Notes under the pieces: model-generated
Told to the model about the DNA's origin: nothing
The model's input: only the letters and a program-made list of their open reading frames with translations
The model's database searches: none
Shown here: in pieces, positions 1-9,400 of the stretch
How positions within the stretch are numbered: the first letter of the stretch is position 1
Layout: each line of letters begins with the position of its first letter
Made by a program: the position numbers and the translations under genes
NCBI GenBank assembly: GCA_900540205.1
Contig: UQER01000014.1
Coordinates: forward strand, 1-64,000
Direction: 5' to 3'
DNA: 64,000 bases
Source: an uncultured Porphyromonadaceae bacterium
GTDB taxonomy: Bacteria; Bacteroidota; Bacteroidia; Bacteroidales; Muribaculaceae

Positions 1-20
1 GATCAAACTCTTCGTTGTTG
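1..20 (-). rRNA. 16S rRNA, 5' end only (runs off the left edge)
   Basis: Read on the minus strand, the first bases give ACAACGAAGAGTTTGATC, the start of Bacteroidales 16S rRNA (the universal 27F priming site is AGAGTTTGATC). Only about 20 bases are inside the window. The right boundary is an estimate of the mature 5' end, because processing cannot be read from sequence. Two tandem promoters lie upstream at 260-291 and 426-457. Confidence 0.9.
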
Positions 21-253
21 ATATCTTTTTTCTTTCTTTTTCAAGAATTGTTGTTCGGCTTGACGCGGAACTTACCAGCATTGAAGCTTTCGTTTGTCCG
101 ATCCCCGACCCGGCTTTCGCCATATAAGTATTGTGTCGTAGATTTGGGAAAATTGACAGAGCTTTTAGCTCTTGTACTACTACATCGTTATTGCAAATCT
201 TTCAATGTTCTACCTTCCGGCCTGAATCGCCGTGCAGCGTCCGTTTCCGAACA
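21..253 (-). other. rRNA leader (transcribed spacer before 16S)
   Basis: This is the stretch between the proximal rRNA promoter and the 16S start, with no credible protein gene. On the minus strand it contains a small hairpin GAGCTAAAAGCTC near 163-175 and an A/G-rich run just before the 16S. The leader half of the RNase III processing stem should lie here, but its partner is outside the window and was not verified. Confidence 0.6.
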
Positions 254-259
254 GCCCTG

Positions 260-291
260 CAAAGTTACGGCGTTTTTTCTTTCCGGCCAAA
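260..291 (-). promoter_or_regulatory. rRNA promoter P1 (proximal)
   Basis: On the minus strand, TTTG (288-291) is followed after exactly 20 bp by TAACTTTG (260-267). This matches the Bacteroidetes housekeeping promoter (-33 TTTG, 19-21 bp, -7 TAnnTTTG). The DNA upstream of the -33 box is A/T-rich, like an UP element. It drives the 16S gene about 230 bp downstream. Confidence 0.85.
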
Positions 292-425
292 TTTTCCGGC
301 GAAAAAATTTTCAGAACCCTGAACCTTCCGGCAACCCCGCCTGTTATACCCTGCGGTGCATCTGCGCCCACGCCTGGCCTGCGGCCGACACCCGCCGGCG
401 TCCGTTTCGTTCCCGAAAGCGGGTG

Positions 426-457
426 CAAAATTACAACTTTCCTCCTTACCCACCAAA
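426..457 (-). promoter_or_regulatory. rRNA promoter P2 (distal, duplicate of P1)
   Basis: On the minus strand, TTTG (454-457), a 20-bp spacer and TAATTTTG (426-433). The surrounding sequence repeats that of P1: GCGTCCGTTTC on the left (398-408 versus 237-247) and CCAAATTTTCCG on the right (453-464 versus 287-298). P1 and P2 are therefore two copies of a unit of about 161-166 bp. Confidence 0.85.
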
Positions 458-469
458 TTTTCCGAGAAC

Positions 470-782
470 TTTTTTCGGGGAAAATTTCACAACCTCACCG
501 CCATTATGAGCGCATATTACTACTGATCAAAATTTTACACCCTATTATTTTTTCGAGATTAGGCGTGCGCATCCAGAAATCTGTTACACTTCATCCACCG
601 GCATGCATCGCAACCCTCACTATAAGCCAACCACACCACCAGCCAACAAAATATAGCACGCTTCATTCAGATAAACACAACAAACGCATAAAATATGATT
701 TGTGGAAATTTCAAACACAACATGTTGCGCCATCCGCCACACCGAAACAGGCTACGGACAATGTTTTTTCTCTGATTTTTAT
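470..782. other. AT-rich intergenic region without a gene
   Basis: No reading frame here has coding character on either strand. The sequence is A/T-rich and separates the rRNA promoters from the promoter of the TetR-like gene. I see no repeat, tRNA or clear hairpin. Confidence 0.5.
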
Positions 783-790
783 TATCTTTG
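783..790 (+). promoter_or_regulatory. -7 promoter box for the TetR-like gene
   Basis: TATCTTTG is an exact TAnnTTTG match on the plus strand, about 185 bases before the chosen ATG at 977. No good TTTG box is seen 20 bp upstream. Confidence 0.5.
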
Positions 791-976
791 CCACAACAAC
801 AAAGCATGGTCTCACAATAACAACCAACAAGGCCAAGCTCCTTGCTACCAGACATCACGGCACACGCCCCCACAGATACAGACATAGGACAAAGGGGTGC
901 CCACCGAGGGCACGCCGCCAACATACAACAACAGTATACAAGGGTCTTTCTACTCCAACGTAAAACGGACAAAGCG

Positions 977-1705
977 ATGAAGTACACGGACAAAAATACC
1001 GACGACAGGGCACGTCGGCCACGGCGATCAAAAGCCGACATTGAAGCAGCCATACAGAAAGCCGCGGTAGCACAAATCCGTAAAAAAGGATTTGTGCGAG
1101 CTTTGGTGACCGACATTGTCAAGAAAGCGAAAATCGAACCGATCGTATTCTATAACCGTTTCAAGAATCTTGAGGAATTCTACGACCAGTTTGTAAAACG
1201 TTACGACTATTGGGTGAGCGATTTATCCCACCAGCTGCGTCCCGACCTCAGCAACGTGGAAGGCTATTCGTCAAGCCTTCAGGAGTTGCTCAAAGCCCTT
1301 CTGAACGACCATATGATCGTAGAACTGCTGCGATGGGAAATAGCAGAAGGAACATCCACCACCGAACGGACAGCGAAACTACGTGAAATAGACTTCAATC
1401 AAATCACAGAGTTGCTGCAACACGAATTCGAAGACAAAGAAAACACCGACGCCGTGGCGATCAGCTCGCTGATAGTGGCCGGGCTGTACTTTATGGTGCT
1501 CCACAAAGACCGCTCCACCTTCGGCGGAATAGACATCAACACGCCAGAGGGACGACAGCGCATATCCAATGCATTCGCACAACTCGGAGAAATGTTATAC
1601 AACAACACTCTTACGGACTCACGTAAACAGAAACTCACGGAATGCCTCCGGCAGGAAGGCCTGTCGGCCGAAGCTATCGAACGGTGCATCAAGCAGCTGG
1701 ACTGA
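977..1705 (+). CDS. TetR/AcrR family transcriptional regulator
   Basis: A 242-residue predicted DNA-binding repressor. The N-terminal 60 residues have the TetR pattern: an acidic/alanine helix, a glycine turn (RKKGF), a recognition region (VTDIVKKAKIE) and the closing FYNRFKNLEEFYDQF that matches the family's FY.xFxxKEEL signature. The C-terminal 150 residues would be the ligand and dimer domain and give no clue to the ligand. The frame is open back to a TTG at 842, but that extension lacks family character, so the ATG at 977 is preferred. It has no obvious target next door: the following gene is convergent. Family call is fairly sure, function unknown. Confidence 0.8.
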   Translation: MKYTDKNTDDRARRPRRSKADIEAAIQKAAVAQIRKKGFVRALVTDIVKKAKIEPIVFYNRFKNLEEFYDQFVKRYDYWVSDLSHQLRPDLSNVEGYSSSLQELLKALLNDHMIVELLRWEIAEGTSTTERTAKLREIDFNQITELLQHEFEDKENTDAVAISSLIVAGLYFMVLHKDRSTFGGIDINTPEGRQRISNAFAQLGEMLYNNTLTDSRKQKLTECLRQEGLSAEAIERCIKQLD

Positions 1706-1774
1706 TTAAGCCTCCTGCCGACATTCAAATAACCATATTCCATTTATCCCTCCAAAAGGACATGCCGTCCGTCA

Positions 1775-3184
1775 CTACAAGCCGGCATGCGCCTTGAAAC
1801 GCTCATGCGCATCGTAGAACATCGGCAGCCGGAGCAGATCGGCCAGCGGACGCCCCGAATCATTGTCGAAACTTATGCAGGCCGTAAGACGACACGCATA
1901 AAGTGAGACATTGAACGTCAATCCGCTGTCGAGACGCCACGCCCTCTGAAGCACACTTCCCTGAGGGATATTTACATTCATGACCAACCTGCGCCCCTGG
2001 AAATCATCCCCGCCGGAGTTTACATAATCGGGGGAAATCGGCCTGTTGACAGCGAACACCACGTCATTGCCATATGCACCGAAGTAACACCGCTCATTCC
2101 CATTGTCGGAATAGGTTGACAGAGAATCACCTATCTTATACACCTGAGCGCCTGCGCTCTCCTCATACTGGTGCAGACAGGAATCCACAACCGACGAGGG
2201 CACACGAGTGATTGTGGCCACATCCCATGCGCCGGGAGCATCAGCAGCAACAGCCTCAGCATCTCCAACGGGCATGGCGAACAGAGCCGTCGTGCCATCG
2301 GCCACACGCATATAGACAGGCGTAAACCGCCCCAACAACATTGACAACGCCCTGACATTGCCGTCAAACCGGCCGAAAGCAACCGTCACAGACGCATCCT
2401 CAGGGACAAAGCGCAGAAAAGACGTATCTATTTCCGCAAAATTGGCGCCGATTGAATCAATCGCCCCATTGCAGTCAATAACCTTTGCATCAAGACGCAC
2501 CGATTCACCGGTGACATCCGTTTCGACACACAGCCAGCGCGCCACACCGCCAAGATAGCTCATGGGCGAACGGCCGCAATTCACAGCCAGACGCACCACC
2601 CCGTCATCATTCAGAAAATCAAATACACCGGGAAGCGACGCCACAGGCGACGAGGATGCAACCGCCAGAGCATCATTCACAGCATTTATAGACGAGGACA
2701 TGAAACAGACTCCGTCGCGCAATGCAACCATGCATCCGTGCAACGATACACACGCGAACCCGTCCTCATGATGCACGCCGTCGGATCCGACGCACGCCAT
2801 TCTCGACAGCGCGCCAATCAAGGCATCTTCATCTGTAACACCCACAGCCAGCACATCCGCGCCCGATGCAGAGGTAAAACTAATCACATGTTTAAGATCG
2901 ATATCGTCGAATGCCGCCCCAACAACCGACATAAAGGCATCCCTGACAGCAAGAGGCACACTAAGACCTGCCACGCGCATGTACAAAGAATCGGACATGA
3001 CACAATCAGCAGGAACCTCAATTCCGGCGGCACACATCATACGCTCGAAATCAACCGCCTTGACCGACACGACATCGGACGGCACACAATCAAACACCGA
3101 AGTGCGCGACATCCTGGTGCATCCGCACACCGACACAACGATAATGATAAAGGCAAACAACCACCGCAACAAACGGACCATCAT
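1775..3184 (-). CDS. Hypothetical lipoprotein
   Basis: A 469-residue protein that I do not recognise. It begins with a hydrophobic signal of about 20 residues ending in a lipobox (VSVCGC|T), so it should be lipid-anchored in the envelope. The body consists of alternating short hydrophobic strands. Phrases such as VPSDVVSVKAVDFERMM recall Bacteroidetes lipoproteins of unknown function that begin with a P-x-D-x-x-x-V-x-x-D pattern (for example DUF4836), but the likeness is too weak to assign. No catalytic motif is seen. It converges with the TetR-like gene and is followed upstream by the cation transporter on the same strand, 190 bp away. Confidence 0.7.
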   Translation of the reverse strand: MMVRLLRWLFAFIIIVVSVCGCTRMSRTSVFDCVPSDVVSVKAVDFERMMCAAGIEVPADCVMSDSLYMRVAGLSVPLAVRDAFMSVVGAAFDDIDLKHVISFTSASGADVLAVGVTDEDALIGALSRMACVGSDGVHHEDGFACVSLHGCMVALRDGVCFMSSSINAVNDALAVASSSPVASLPGVFDFLNDDGVVRLAVNCGRSPMSYLGGVARWLCVETDVTGESVRLDAKVIDCNGAIDSIGANFAEIDTSFLRFVPEDASVTVAFGRFDGNVRALSMLLGRFTPVYMRVADGTTALFAMPVGDAEAVAADAPGAWDVATITRVPSSVVDSCLHQYEESAGAQVYKIGDSLSTYSDNGNERCYFGAYGNDVVFAVNRPISPDYVNSGGDDFQGRRLVMNVNIPQGSVLQRAWRLDSGLTFNVSLYACRLTACISFDNDSGRPLADLLRLPMFYDAHERFKAHAGL

Positions 3185-3374
3185 ATTAATTACGTAGCTG
3201 AAAAATTAAACGTCTGCAGGCGGCCGAAAATCAACGTATGCTCTGAAACTCGCCTTTCAGGCACATCATTTTCCGAACCCGCCGGATATAACGAACATTA
3301 TACATATATATACAACTACAGAGGCTGTCGGTTCAAACTGCCGTACAAATGCCCACTAATTTTTCGACAAGGAA

Positions 3375-4325
3375 TTACCTGCACATGTTATTGTCATCCA
3401 CCTCCTGCCCCATATATGGCTCGATATGCAATGTAACGAGCAAATCCTGCCCGTATGCCTCTTTCAGGCGCGACTCCACATCCGTGGCTATGCGATGGGC
3501 ATGGTCGACGGTTATGCGGGGGTTAACCTTGATGTGACAATCCACTATCATCCGATTGCCATTACGGCGAGAAGCGAAATGATGAAACGCCTCCACCCCG
3601 GGCGTGTGTCCGATCACCCGGTACATCCCTTCAACAATATCGGCCGGCAACGACACCTCAAGCAGCTCGGCCACCGCCGGGCGCCCGATCTTGACCGATA
3701 CCAGCACAATGAATATGCTGACCACCATGGCCGCAACAGGATCAAGCACACGCCACCGCGCACCGAGAAACATCGCCCCGGCTATGCCCAGCAAAGTGGC
3801 CAGCGACGACACCGCATCGCTGCGGTGATGCCAGGCATTCGCCACCACTACAGGCGAGTGTATACGCTCGCCTGCGGCACGTGTGTATCTGAAAAGCCAC
3901 TCCTTCGATGCAATCGACACTACCGCCATTGCAAGGGCAAGCCACGTGGGTTCCGGCAACTGCGTGCCATGCAACGCATGCCACGTCTTTTCTGCGCCAT
4001 CCACGAAAAACAAAATCCCCACTATGCCGAGAATCAACGCAAGCAGCATCGTAGCGAATGTCTCAAACTTACCGTGACCGTACTGAAACTCATAATTGGC
4101 CTTCCTGCGGGAAATCCCCACAAAAATCAGCACTATGATATCCGTAAAAAAATCGGTGAACGAATGAACTCCGTCAGCCACCATCGCCGATGACCGGCCG
4201 AAAATGCCGGCCAGGACTTTCAGCAAACCCAGTGCGGCATTAATCCAGAAGCCCACCCATGTCACATGGCGTGCTACCTTCACGACTTCGTGCCCGTATA
4301 TATCGACTGTTTCGGAATGGCTCAT
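3375..4325 (-). CDS. Cation diffusion facilitator (CDF) family transporter
   Basis: A divalent metal/proton antiporter of the inner membrane, about 316 residues. Six membrane segments are visible. The second carries DGVHSFTDFFTD and the fifth carries HHRSDAVSS, the paired D/H...D residues that form the zinc site in CDF proteins such as YiiP. The C-terminal 90 residues (from about VEGMYRVIGHTPGVEAFHH) are the cytoplasmic domain, with a conserved DCHIKVNP strand. The frame is open to an ATG at 4379. I prefer the internal ATG at 4325 (MSHSETVDIYG) because it gives the usual short N-terminus before the first helix. Metal (Zn, Fe, Mn or Cd) cannot be told from sequence. A near-consensus -7 box (CACCTTTG) lies just upstream. 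Confidence 0.9.
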   Translation of the reverse strand: MSHSETVDIYGHEVVKVARHVTWVGFWINAALGLLKVLAGIFGRSSAMVADGVHSFTDFFTDIIVLIFVGISRRKANYEFQYGHGKFETFATMLLALILGIVGILFFVDGAEKTWHALHGTQLPEPTWLALAMAVVSIASKEWLFRYTRAAGERIHSPVVVANAWHHRSDAVSSLATLLGIAGAMFLGARWRVLDPVAAMVVSIFIVLVSVKIGRPAVAELLEVSLPADIVEGMYRVIGHTPGVEAFHHFASRRNGNRMIVDCHIKVNPRITVDHAHRIATDVESRLKEAYGQDLLVTLHIEPYMGQEVDDNNMCR

Positions 4326-4566
4326 AACGGCTTGAATGACATCAACATGAATTGAATGCATCCCCAATGCAAACAGCATCGGCGGGTCTGCCGCACAAAG
4401 GTGGCAAATAATTTATTAATTAGCAACATCCTGACACAAATACCCCTCACAATCCGCTGCATTTATGAATTCATAAATTTTAACTCCGCTCAATTTAACT
4501 TCGGCCTTCTCCCCATGTCCTTATATTGTAACAACCCAACAAACAGCCCTCTCTCCCACGGTGCAA

Positions 4567-5118
4567 ATGCTTTTAAAACTGAAACAAGACACGCCAGCCA
4601 CATCGCCGCCTCGCGGACAAACCGCCGAAAGCGAAATGCGCGACATCATGAGGCAATGGGGCGAACCGGTCTACTGGCACGTAAGACGCCTTGTCGGTTC
4701 GCACGATGATGCCCAGGATATCGTTCAGGAAACATTCATAAAAGTGTTCCAGTCGCTATCCACACTCCGCGACAAATCGGCGCTGAAGGCCTGGATATAC
4801 AAGATAGCCACAAACGAGGCACTCACCCATCTGCGGCAAAACCAAGCCGCAAGCGTGAGCATAGACGACGCCGCTCCCGACATCAAGGCACTGCAAGCCG
4901 ACGAATACTTCGACTACTCCGACCTTGAAGCCGTGAAACTCCAGGATGCCATCAACTCGCTACCATACAAGCAGCGGGCGACATTCAACCTACGATACTA
5001 CGACGACATGTCGTACGAAGACATAGCCGAAGCCACCGACACCACCGCCGGCACGGCGAAAGTCAACTACCACATAGCTAAAAACAAAATAATTGAATAC
5101 ATGAACAGCCATGACTGA
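4567..5118 (+). CDS. ECF-type RNA polymerase sigma factor (sigma-70 family)
   Basis: A 183-residue alternative sigma factor. Region 2 is recognisable in the first half (SHDDAQDIVQETFIKVFQSL, then AWIYKIATNEALTHLRQ). Region 4 is in the second half (LPYKQRATFNLRYYDDMSYEDIA, a helix-turn-helix). There is no region 1.1 or region 3, as expected for group 4. A GTG at 4561 is also in frame, but the ATG at 4567 is the likelier start. Its end overlaps the next gene by 8 bases (ATGACTGA), which implies translational coupling. The three-gene set (sigma, small membrane protein, Spy-like protein) suggests control of an envelope response. Confidence 0.92.
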   Translation: MLLKLKQDTPATSPPRGQTAESEMRDIMRQWGEPVYWHVRRLVGSHDDAQDIVQETFIKVFQSLSTLRDKSALKAWIYKIATNEALTHLRQNQAASVSIDDAAPDIKALQADEYFDYSDLEAVKLQDAINSLPYKQRATFNLRYYDDMSYEDIAEATDTTAGTAKVNYHIAKNKIIEYMNSHD

Positions 5119-5458
5119 GCAGACCAACAAATTCAATTTCGAACATGTAGGCAGACGAATGCCCTACAAAGTTCCCGACGGCTTCTTCGATCAGCTCGTG
5201 GAACAGACCATAGAGAAAGCGTCCGCCATTCAGCAGACAAAAAGAATCTCTCCGCTGCGTCGCTATGCCCGCGCGCTCTACACCGTGGCCACCGCCGCCG
5301 TGCTGGCAGCCATGATATTCTCGATAAGCGCACTGCGCCCCCACCCCACGGCCACACCGCGGGAAACCACCATTGAAGAAGCTTTCAGCAATCTGAGTGC
5401 CGCTGACCAGGATTATATCCTCGACACCTTCATGAACGACATGATAATAGATTATTAA
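5111..5458 (+). CDS. Small membrane protein, probable anti-sigma factor
   Basis: A 115-residue protein with a cytoplasmic N-terminal half (residues 1-55, containing VPDGFFDQLVEQTIEKA), one membrane helix near 60-77 (TVATAAVLAAMIFSISAL) and a short acidic tail outside. Position gives the main clue: its start overlaps the sigma-factor stop by 8 bases. In Bacteroidetes, small single-pass proteins placed this way often act as anti-sigma factors, and the phrase YKVPDGFFD recurs in such proteins. No zinc-binding anti-sigma motif (HxxxCxxC) is present. Role inferred from context. Confidence 0.7.
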   Translation: MTEQTNKFNFEHVGRRMPYKVPDGFFDQLVEQTIEKASAIQQTKRISPLRRYARALYTVATAAVLAAMIFSISALRPHPTATPRETTIEEAFSNLSAADQDYILDTFMNDMIIDY

Positions 5459-5477
5459 TCGGAAAAAAGAATATATA

Positions 5478-6008
5478 ATGAGACACGCATTAAAATTCGT
5501 GGCTATAGCCGTGACCCTGCTCACCGTAGGATTCGGCGCACAGGCTAAAAGCACAAAAAAACAGTCTGCGCCCTCCCGCGAACAGTTCGTGCAGATACAG
5601 GCAAACGAAATAGCCACCGACCTCAACCTTGACGAATCAACAGCACGCCAGTTCGTGGCCACATTCACAAAATGCCAGCAGGAAATCTGGAACTGCGGCC
5701 CCAAAAAAGAAATTGGCAGAAAACAGCGCAGCAACAAGGTCACAACCGATGCCGAAGCCGAAAAAATAATCAAGGAACGTTTCGAGCACCGCAACAGAAT
5801 CAACGCCATTCAGGAAAAATATTACAAGGAATACAGCAAATTCCTGAACCAACGCCAGATTCTCAGATTATACGACCTCGAGAACAAAATGATGCGTAAA
5901 ATGTTCCGCGAACATGCCAAAGGGCGCGGCAAAGGTAACACCACCAAAGCACGCGCTCCCAGATGCAAAGCATCCCCCTGTCCGGCGGCCACCGATGCTG
6001 CGGAATAA
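5478..6008 (+). CDS. Secreted Spy/CpxP-like periplasmic protein
   Basis: A 176-residue protein with a signal peptide cut near residue 23 (VGFGAQA|KS). The mature part is helical and rich in charge and Q/N. It includes LNLDESTARQFVATFTKCQQE and a second helix pair ending LNQRQILRLYDLE, the kind of pattern seen in Spy/CpxP (LTxxQ) chaperone-like proteins. The C-terminus is basic, with KGRGKGNTTKARAPR. It lies 19 bases after the probable anti-sigma gene and may be a target or sensor of that system. Assignment is by overall pattern, not a diagnostic motif. Confidence 0.65.
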   Translation: MRHALKFVAIAVTLLTVGFGAQAKSTKKQSAPSREQFVQIQANEIATDLNLDESTARQFVATFTKCQQEIWNCGPKKEIGRKQRSNKVTTDAEAEKIIKERFEHRNRINAIQEKYYKEYSKFLNQRQILRLYDLENKMMRKMFREHAKGRGKGNTTKARAPRCKASPCPAATDAAE

Positions 6009-6027
6009 CACGGACATCCGATAAATC

Positions 6028-6399
6028 TCACCGGTAAGTACGCAGCGGCGGACGGAAAGCGTCCGCCACATATTCAAGCTTGTAATCATGTGGATCGCCT
6101 GTCACGGCAGCCACATCGAACCTCGGCTCAAGCGGCAGCCTTTCCATCCGCAGATAGACGTTGGCAGCCGCTACCATATGGTTAATCTTTCGCCGGGTCA
6201 CAGCTTCAAAAGGATTGGCACCGTCCGTGCGCCGTGTCTTGACCTCAACGAACGCAACATATTTCCCTTTGGTGGCAATAATGTCTATCTCCAGATGGTT
6301 CATCCGCCAGTTGCGCTTCACAATTGCATAACCTTCGGCCACCAGATGGTCCACAACCACCTGTTCGCCCCAGTTTCCCAATCTGTTATGCTCAGCCAT
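6028..6399 (-). CDS. YraN family (UPF0102) endonuclease-like protein
   Basis: A 123-residue protein of the restriction-endonuclease fold. It opens with HNRLGNWGEQVVVDHLVAEGY, then LEIDIIATKGKYVAFVEVKTR, which supplies the E...D...ExK residues of the PD-(D/E)xK core. Length is usual for the family. The cellular substrate is not established in general. It lies downstream of carB but is separated from it by a terminator. Confidence 0.93.
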   Translation of the reverse strand: MAEHNRLGNWGEQVVVDHLVAEGYAIVKRNWRMNHLEIDIIATKGKYVAFVEVKTRRTDGANPFEAVTRRKINHMVAAANVYLRMERLPLEPRFDVAAVTGDPHDYKLEYVADAFRPPLRTYR

Positions 6400-6407
6400 A
6401 ATTCAAT

Positions 6408-6460
6408 CTAAAAAAAATCATGACCGGCGTCCTGAATAAAATCAAGCGCCGGCCATGTTG
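6408..6460 (-). terminator. Rho-independent terminator of carB
   Basis: On the minus strand a stem of about 10 bp (ATGGCCGGCG with CGCCGGTCAT) is followed by a run of T. It sits between the carB stop and the yraN start and should end the carAB transcript. Confidence 0.8.
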
Positions 6461-6490
6461 TTTTTGAGTTACGCTTCTTTTTTGCGGCTA

Positions 6491-9400
6491 TCATTTATAC
6501 TCGTCCCAGCTCTTAATCTGGATATCCGAAAGCTTCAATGTGGTGAAAGCATGGATAAACGTTGAGGCGAGACGCGCGTTGGTCAGCAGCGGAATATTGA
6601 GGTCGATGGCCGCGCGACGGATCTTGTAGCCGTTCGACAGCTCTGCCGACGACAGGTTTTTGGGCAGATTCACCACAAGGTCAATCAGCTTTTCATGCAG
6701 CAGGTCCAGAGCCTGCGGCTGTCCTTCGGGGTCAGAGGGCCAGTAAACCCTCACTGCCGGCACTCCGTTCTCGGTCAGGAAGCGGTAGGTGCCTTCGGTA
6801 GCATATATCTTCAGGCCGTACTTATGCAGTTCATGGGCAGCATCCAGCATGTCGGCTTTCTGACGTGGGGTTCCCGTTGAGAGCAGAACCGAACGCTGCG
6901 GAATGCGGTGACCCACCGAAAGCATGGCCTTCAGCAGAGCCTCGTCGGTGTCGTCGCCGATACACCCCACCTCGCCGGTAGAAGCCATATCCACGCCGAG
7001 CACAGGGTCGGCACCCTGCAGGCGGGAGAAGCTGAACTGCGAAGCCTTGATACCCACATAATCCACATCGAACAGGTTCTTGCCGGGTTTCTCAACCTTT
7101 TCGCCGAGCATCACGCGTGTGGCGAGGTCGATGAAGTTAAGTTTAAGCACTTTCGACACGAAGGGGAAGCTGCGCGATGCACGCAGATTACATTCAATAA
7201 CCTTGATATCATTGTTCTTGGCAAGATACTGGATGTTGAACGGCCCGGAAATCTTAAGCGCGGCGGCGATCTGTGCCGAAACCTTCTTGATGCGGCGCAT
7301 CGTCTCGACATAGAGCTTCTGCGGCGGGAACTGTATGGTGGCGTCGCCGGAATGCACGCCGGCAAACTCGATATGTTCAGATATGGCATAAGCCTTGATC
7401 TCGCCATCCTGAGCCACAGCGTCCATCTCGATCTCCTTTGCGTTCTGAATGAACTCGGAAACCACAACGGGATGCTGCTTGCTCACATTGGCAGCCAGAC
7501 GCAGGAAGCGGTGAAGCTCCTCCTCATTCGAGCATACGTTCATGGCAGCACCGGAAAGCACGTAGCTGGGACGTACAAGCACCGGAAATCCTACCTCGCG
7601 GATGAAGTCATCGATATCGGCAAAACTTGTGAGCTCGCGCCAGCGCGGCTGGTCGATACCCAGACGGTCGAGCATGGCCGAGAACTTATGGCGGTCCTCC
7701 GCATTGTCAATGCAGGTGGCGGAAGTTCCGAGGATGTTCACGCCCGCATCGTCAAGACGTGTGGCAAGATTGTTGGGAATCTGGCCGCCAACCGACAGGA
7801 TGACACCGTGGGGCGACTCCAGTTCCAGAATATCCATCACACGTTCATAGGTCAGCTCGTCGAAATAGAGGCGGTCGCACATGTCGTAGTCGGTCGACAC
7901 AGTTTCCGGATTATAGTTGATCATGACCGAACGCCACCCGCGCTGTTTCACGGTGAGAAGAGCGTTGACCGAGCACCAGTCGAATTCCACCGAGCTGCCG
8001 ATACGGTATGCACCCGACCCGAGCACCACCACCGAACGATGGTCGTGCAGATACTGTACGTCGTTTGCATCGCCGTTATATGTGAGGTACAGATAGTTGG
8101 TCATAGCCGGATACTCTGCGGCAAGCGTATCGATCTGCTTCACCACCGGGACAATGCCAAGCTGTTTGCGCAGAGTGCGCACTTCGGCGCTGTGAGGCAC
8201 GGAATCGAACGCATCCTTTTTGACTGCGCGTCCTATCTGGAAATCACTGAAACCCTGCTGCTTGGCAAGACGCAACAGGTCGGCGGGAATATCCTGTATG
8301 TCTGCATATGTTTCAAGCTCACGCTCTGTGCCGATGATGTGCTGCAGCTTCTGCAGGAACCAGCGGTCAATTTTGGTAAGCTCGTGGATGCGGTCCACGG
8401 TGTAGCCTTCGCGCATGGCCTTGGCGACAACGAAAATACGCTTGTCGGTAGGCTCCATCAGCGCCCTGTCGATGTCGTCGATATTCAGGTCATGATTGCC
8501 AACGAATCCGTGCATCCCCTGCCCTATCATGCGCAGGCCTTTCTGAATCACCTCCTCGAATGTTCGGCCGATAGCCATCACTTCGCCCACCGACTTCATT
8601 GAGGAACCGATCTGGCGACGGACGCCATGGAATTTTCCGAGGTCCCAGCGCGGGATTTTGCATACGATATAGTCGAGAGCCGGTTCGAAGAATGCGGAGG
8701 TCTCCTTGGTCACGGAGTTTTTAAGTTCGAACAGACCGTAGCCAAGTCCGAGTTTCGCGGCCACGAATGCAAGCGGATAACCAGTGGCCTTCGATGCCAG
8801 TGCCGACGAACGGCTAAGGCGTGCGTTGACCTCGATTACGCGATAATCCATCGAATCGGGGTCGTAGGCATACTGCACGTTGCATTCGCCCACAATTCCG
8901 ATGTGACGAATGATTTTTATTGCCAGTTCGCGCAGATAGTGGTAATCGTCGTTCGAGAGTGTCTGCGACGGCGCAACAACGATAGATTCGCCCGTGTGGA
9001 TGCCCAGAGGGTCGAAGTTTTCCATGTTGCAGACCGTTATGCAGTTGTCATAGCAGTCGCGCACCACCTCATATTCCACTTCCTTCCATCCCTTGAGCGA
9101 TTTCTCCACAAGCACCTGCGGCGAGAATGAGAAAGCCTTTTCAGTGAGTGCCACGAGTTCTTCGGCATTGTCGCAGAAACCGCTGCCGAGACCTCCCAGC
9201 GCATAGGCCGCACGGACAATCACGGGATAACCGAGGCGTTCTGCTGCCTCAAGGGCCTCGGCTGTGGATTCCACTGCCTGGCTCTTGATGGTCTTGACGT
9301 CTATTTCGTCAAGTTTTTTCACAAACAGTTCGCGGTCCTCAGTGTCCTTGATTGCCTGCACGGGGGTGCCGAGCACACGCACATTGTGGCGTTCGAGCGC

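Noticed and set aside
15..509. Open frames on the plus strand over the first 500 bases (164 and 243 residues)
   Set aside because: They overlap the rRNA leader and both rRNA promoters. Their composition is unlike protein, and they match the antisense of non-coding DNA.
842..976. N-terminal extension of the TetR-like protein to a TTG at 842
   Set aside because: The added 45 residues have no family character and start at a rare codon. The helix-turn-helix begins normally from the ATG at 977.
1775..3184. Assignment of the lipoprotein to DUF4836
   Set aside because: There is only a weak resemblance in the first strand. A profile search would be needed to decide.
4326..4379. Extended N-terminus of the CDF transporter
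   Set aside because: The 18 extra residues add nothing to the first membrane helix, and the internal ATG gives the usual short leader. The longer form cannot be wholly excluded.
6908..8602. 564-residue open frame opposite carB
   Set aside because: It is the antisense shadow of a well-conserved gene with biased third positions. Similar long shadows lie opposite hutU, pfp, trigger factor and uvrD and were rejected for the same reason.
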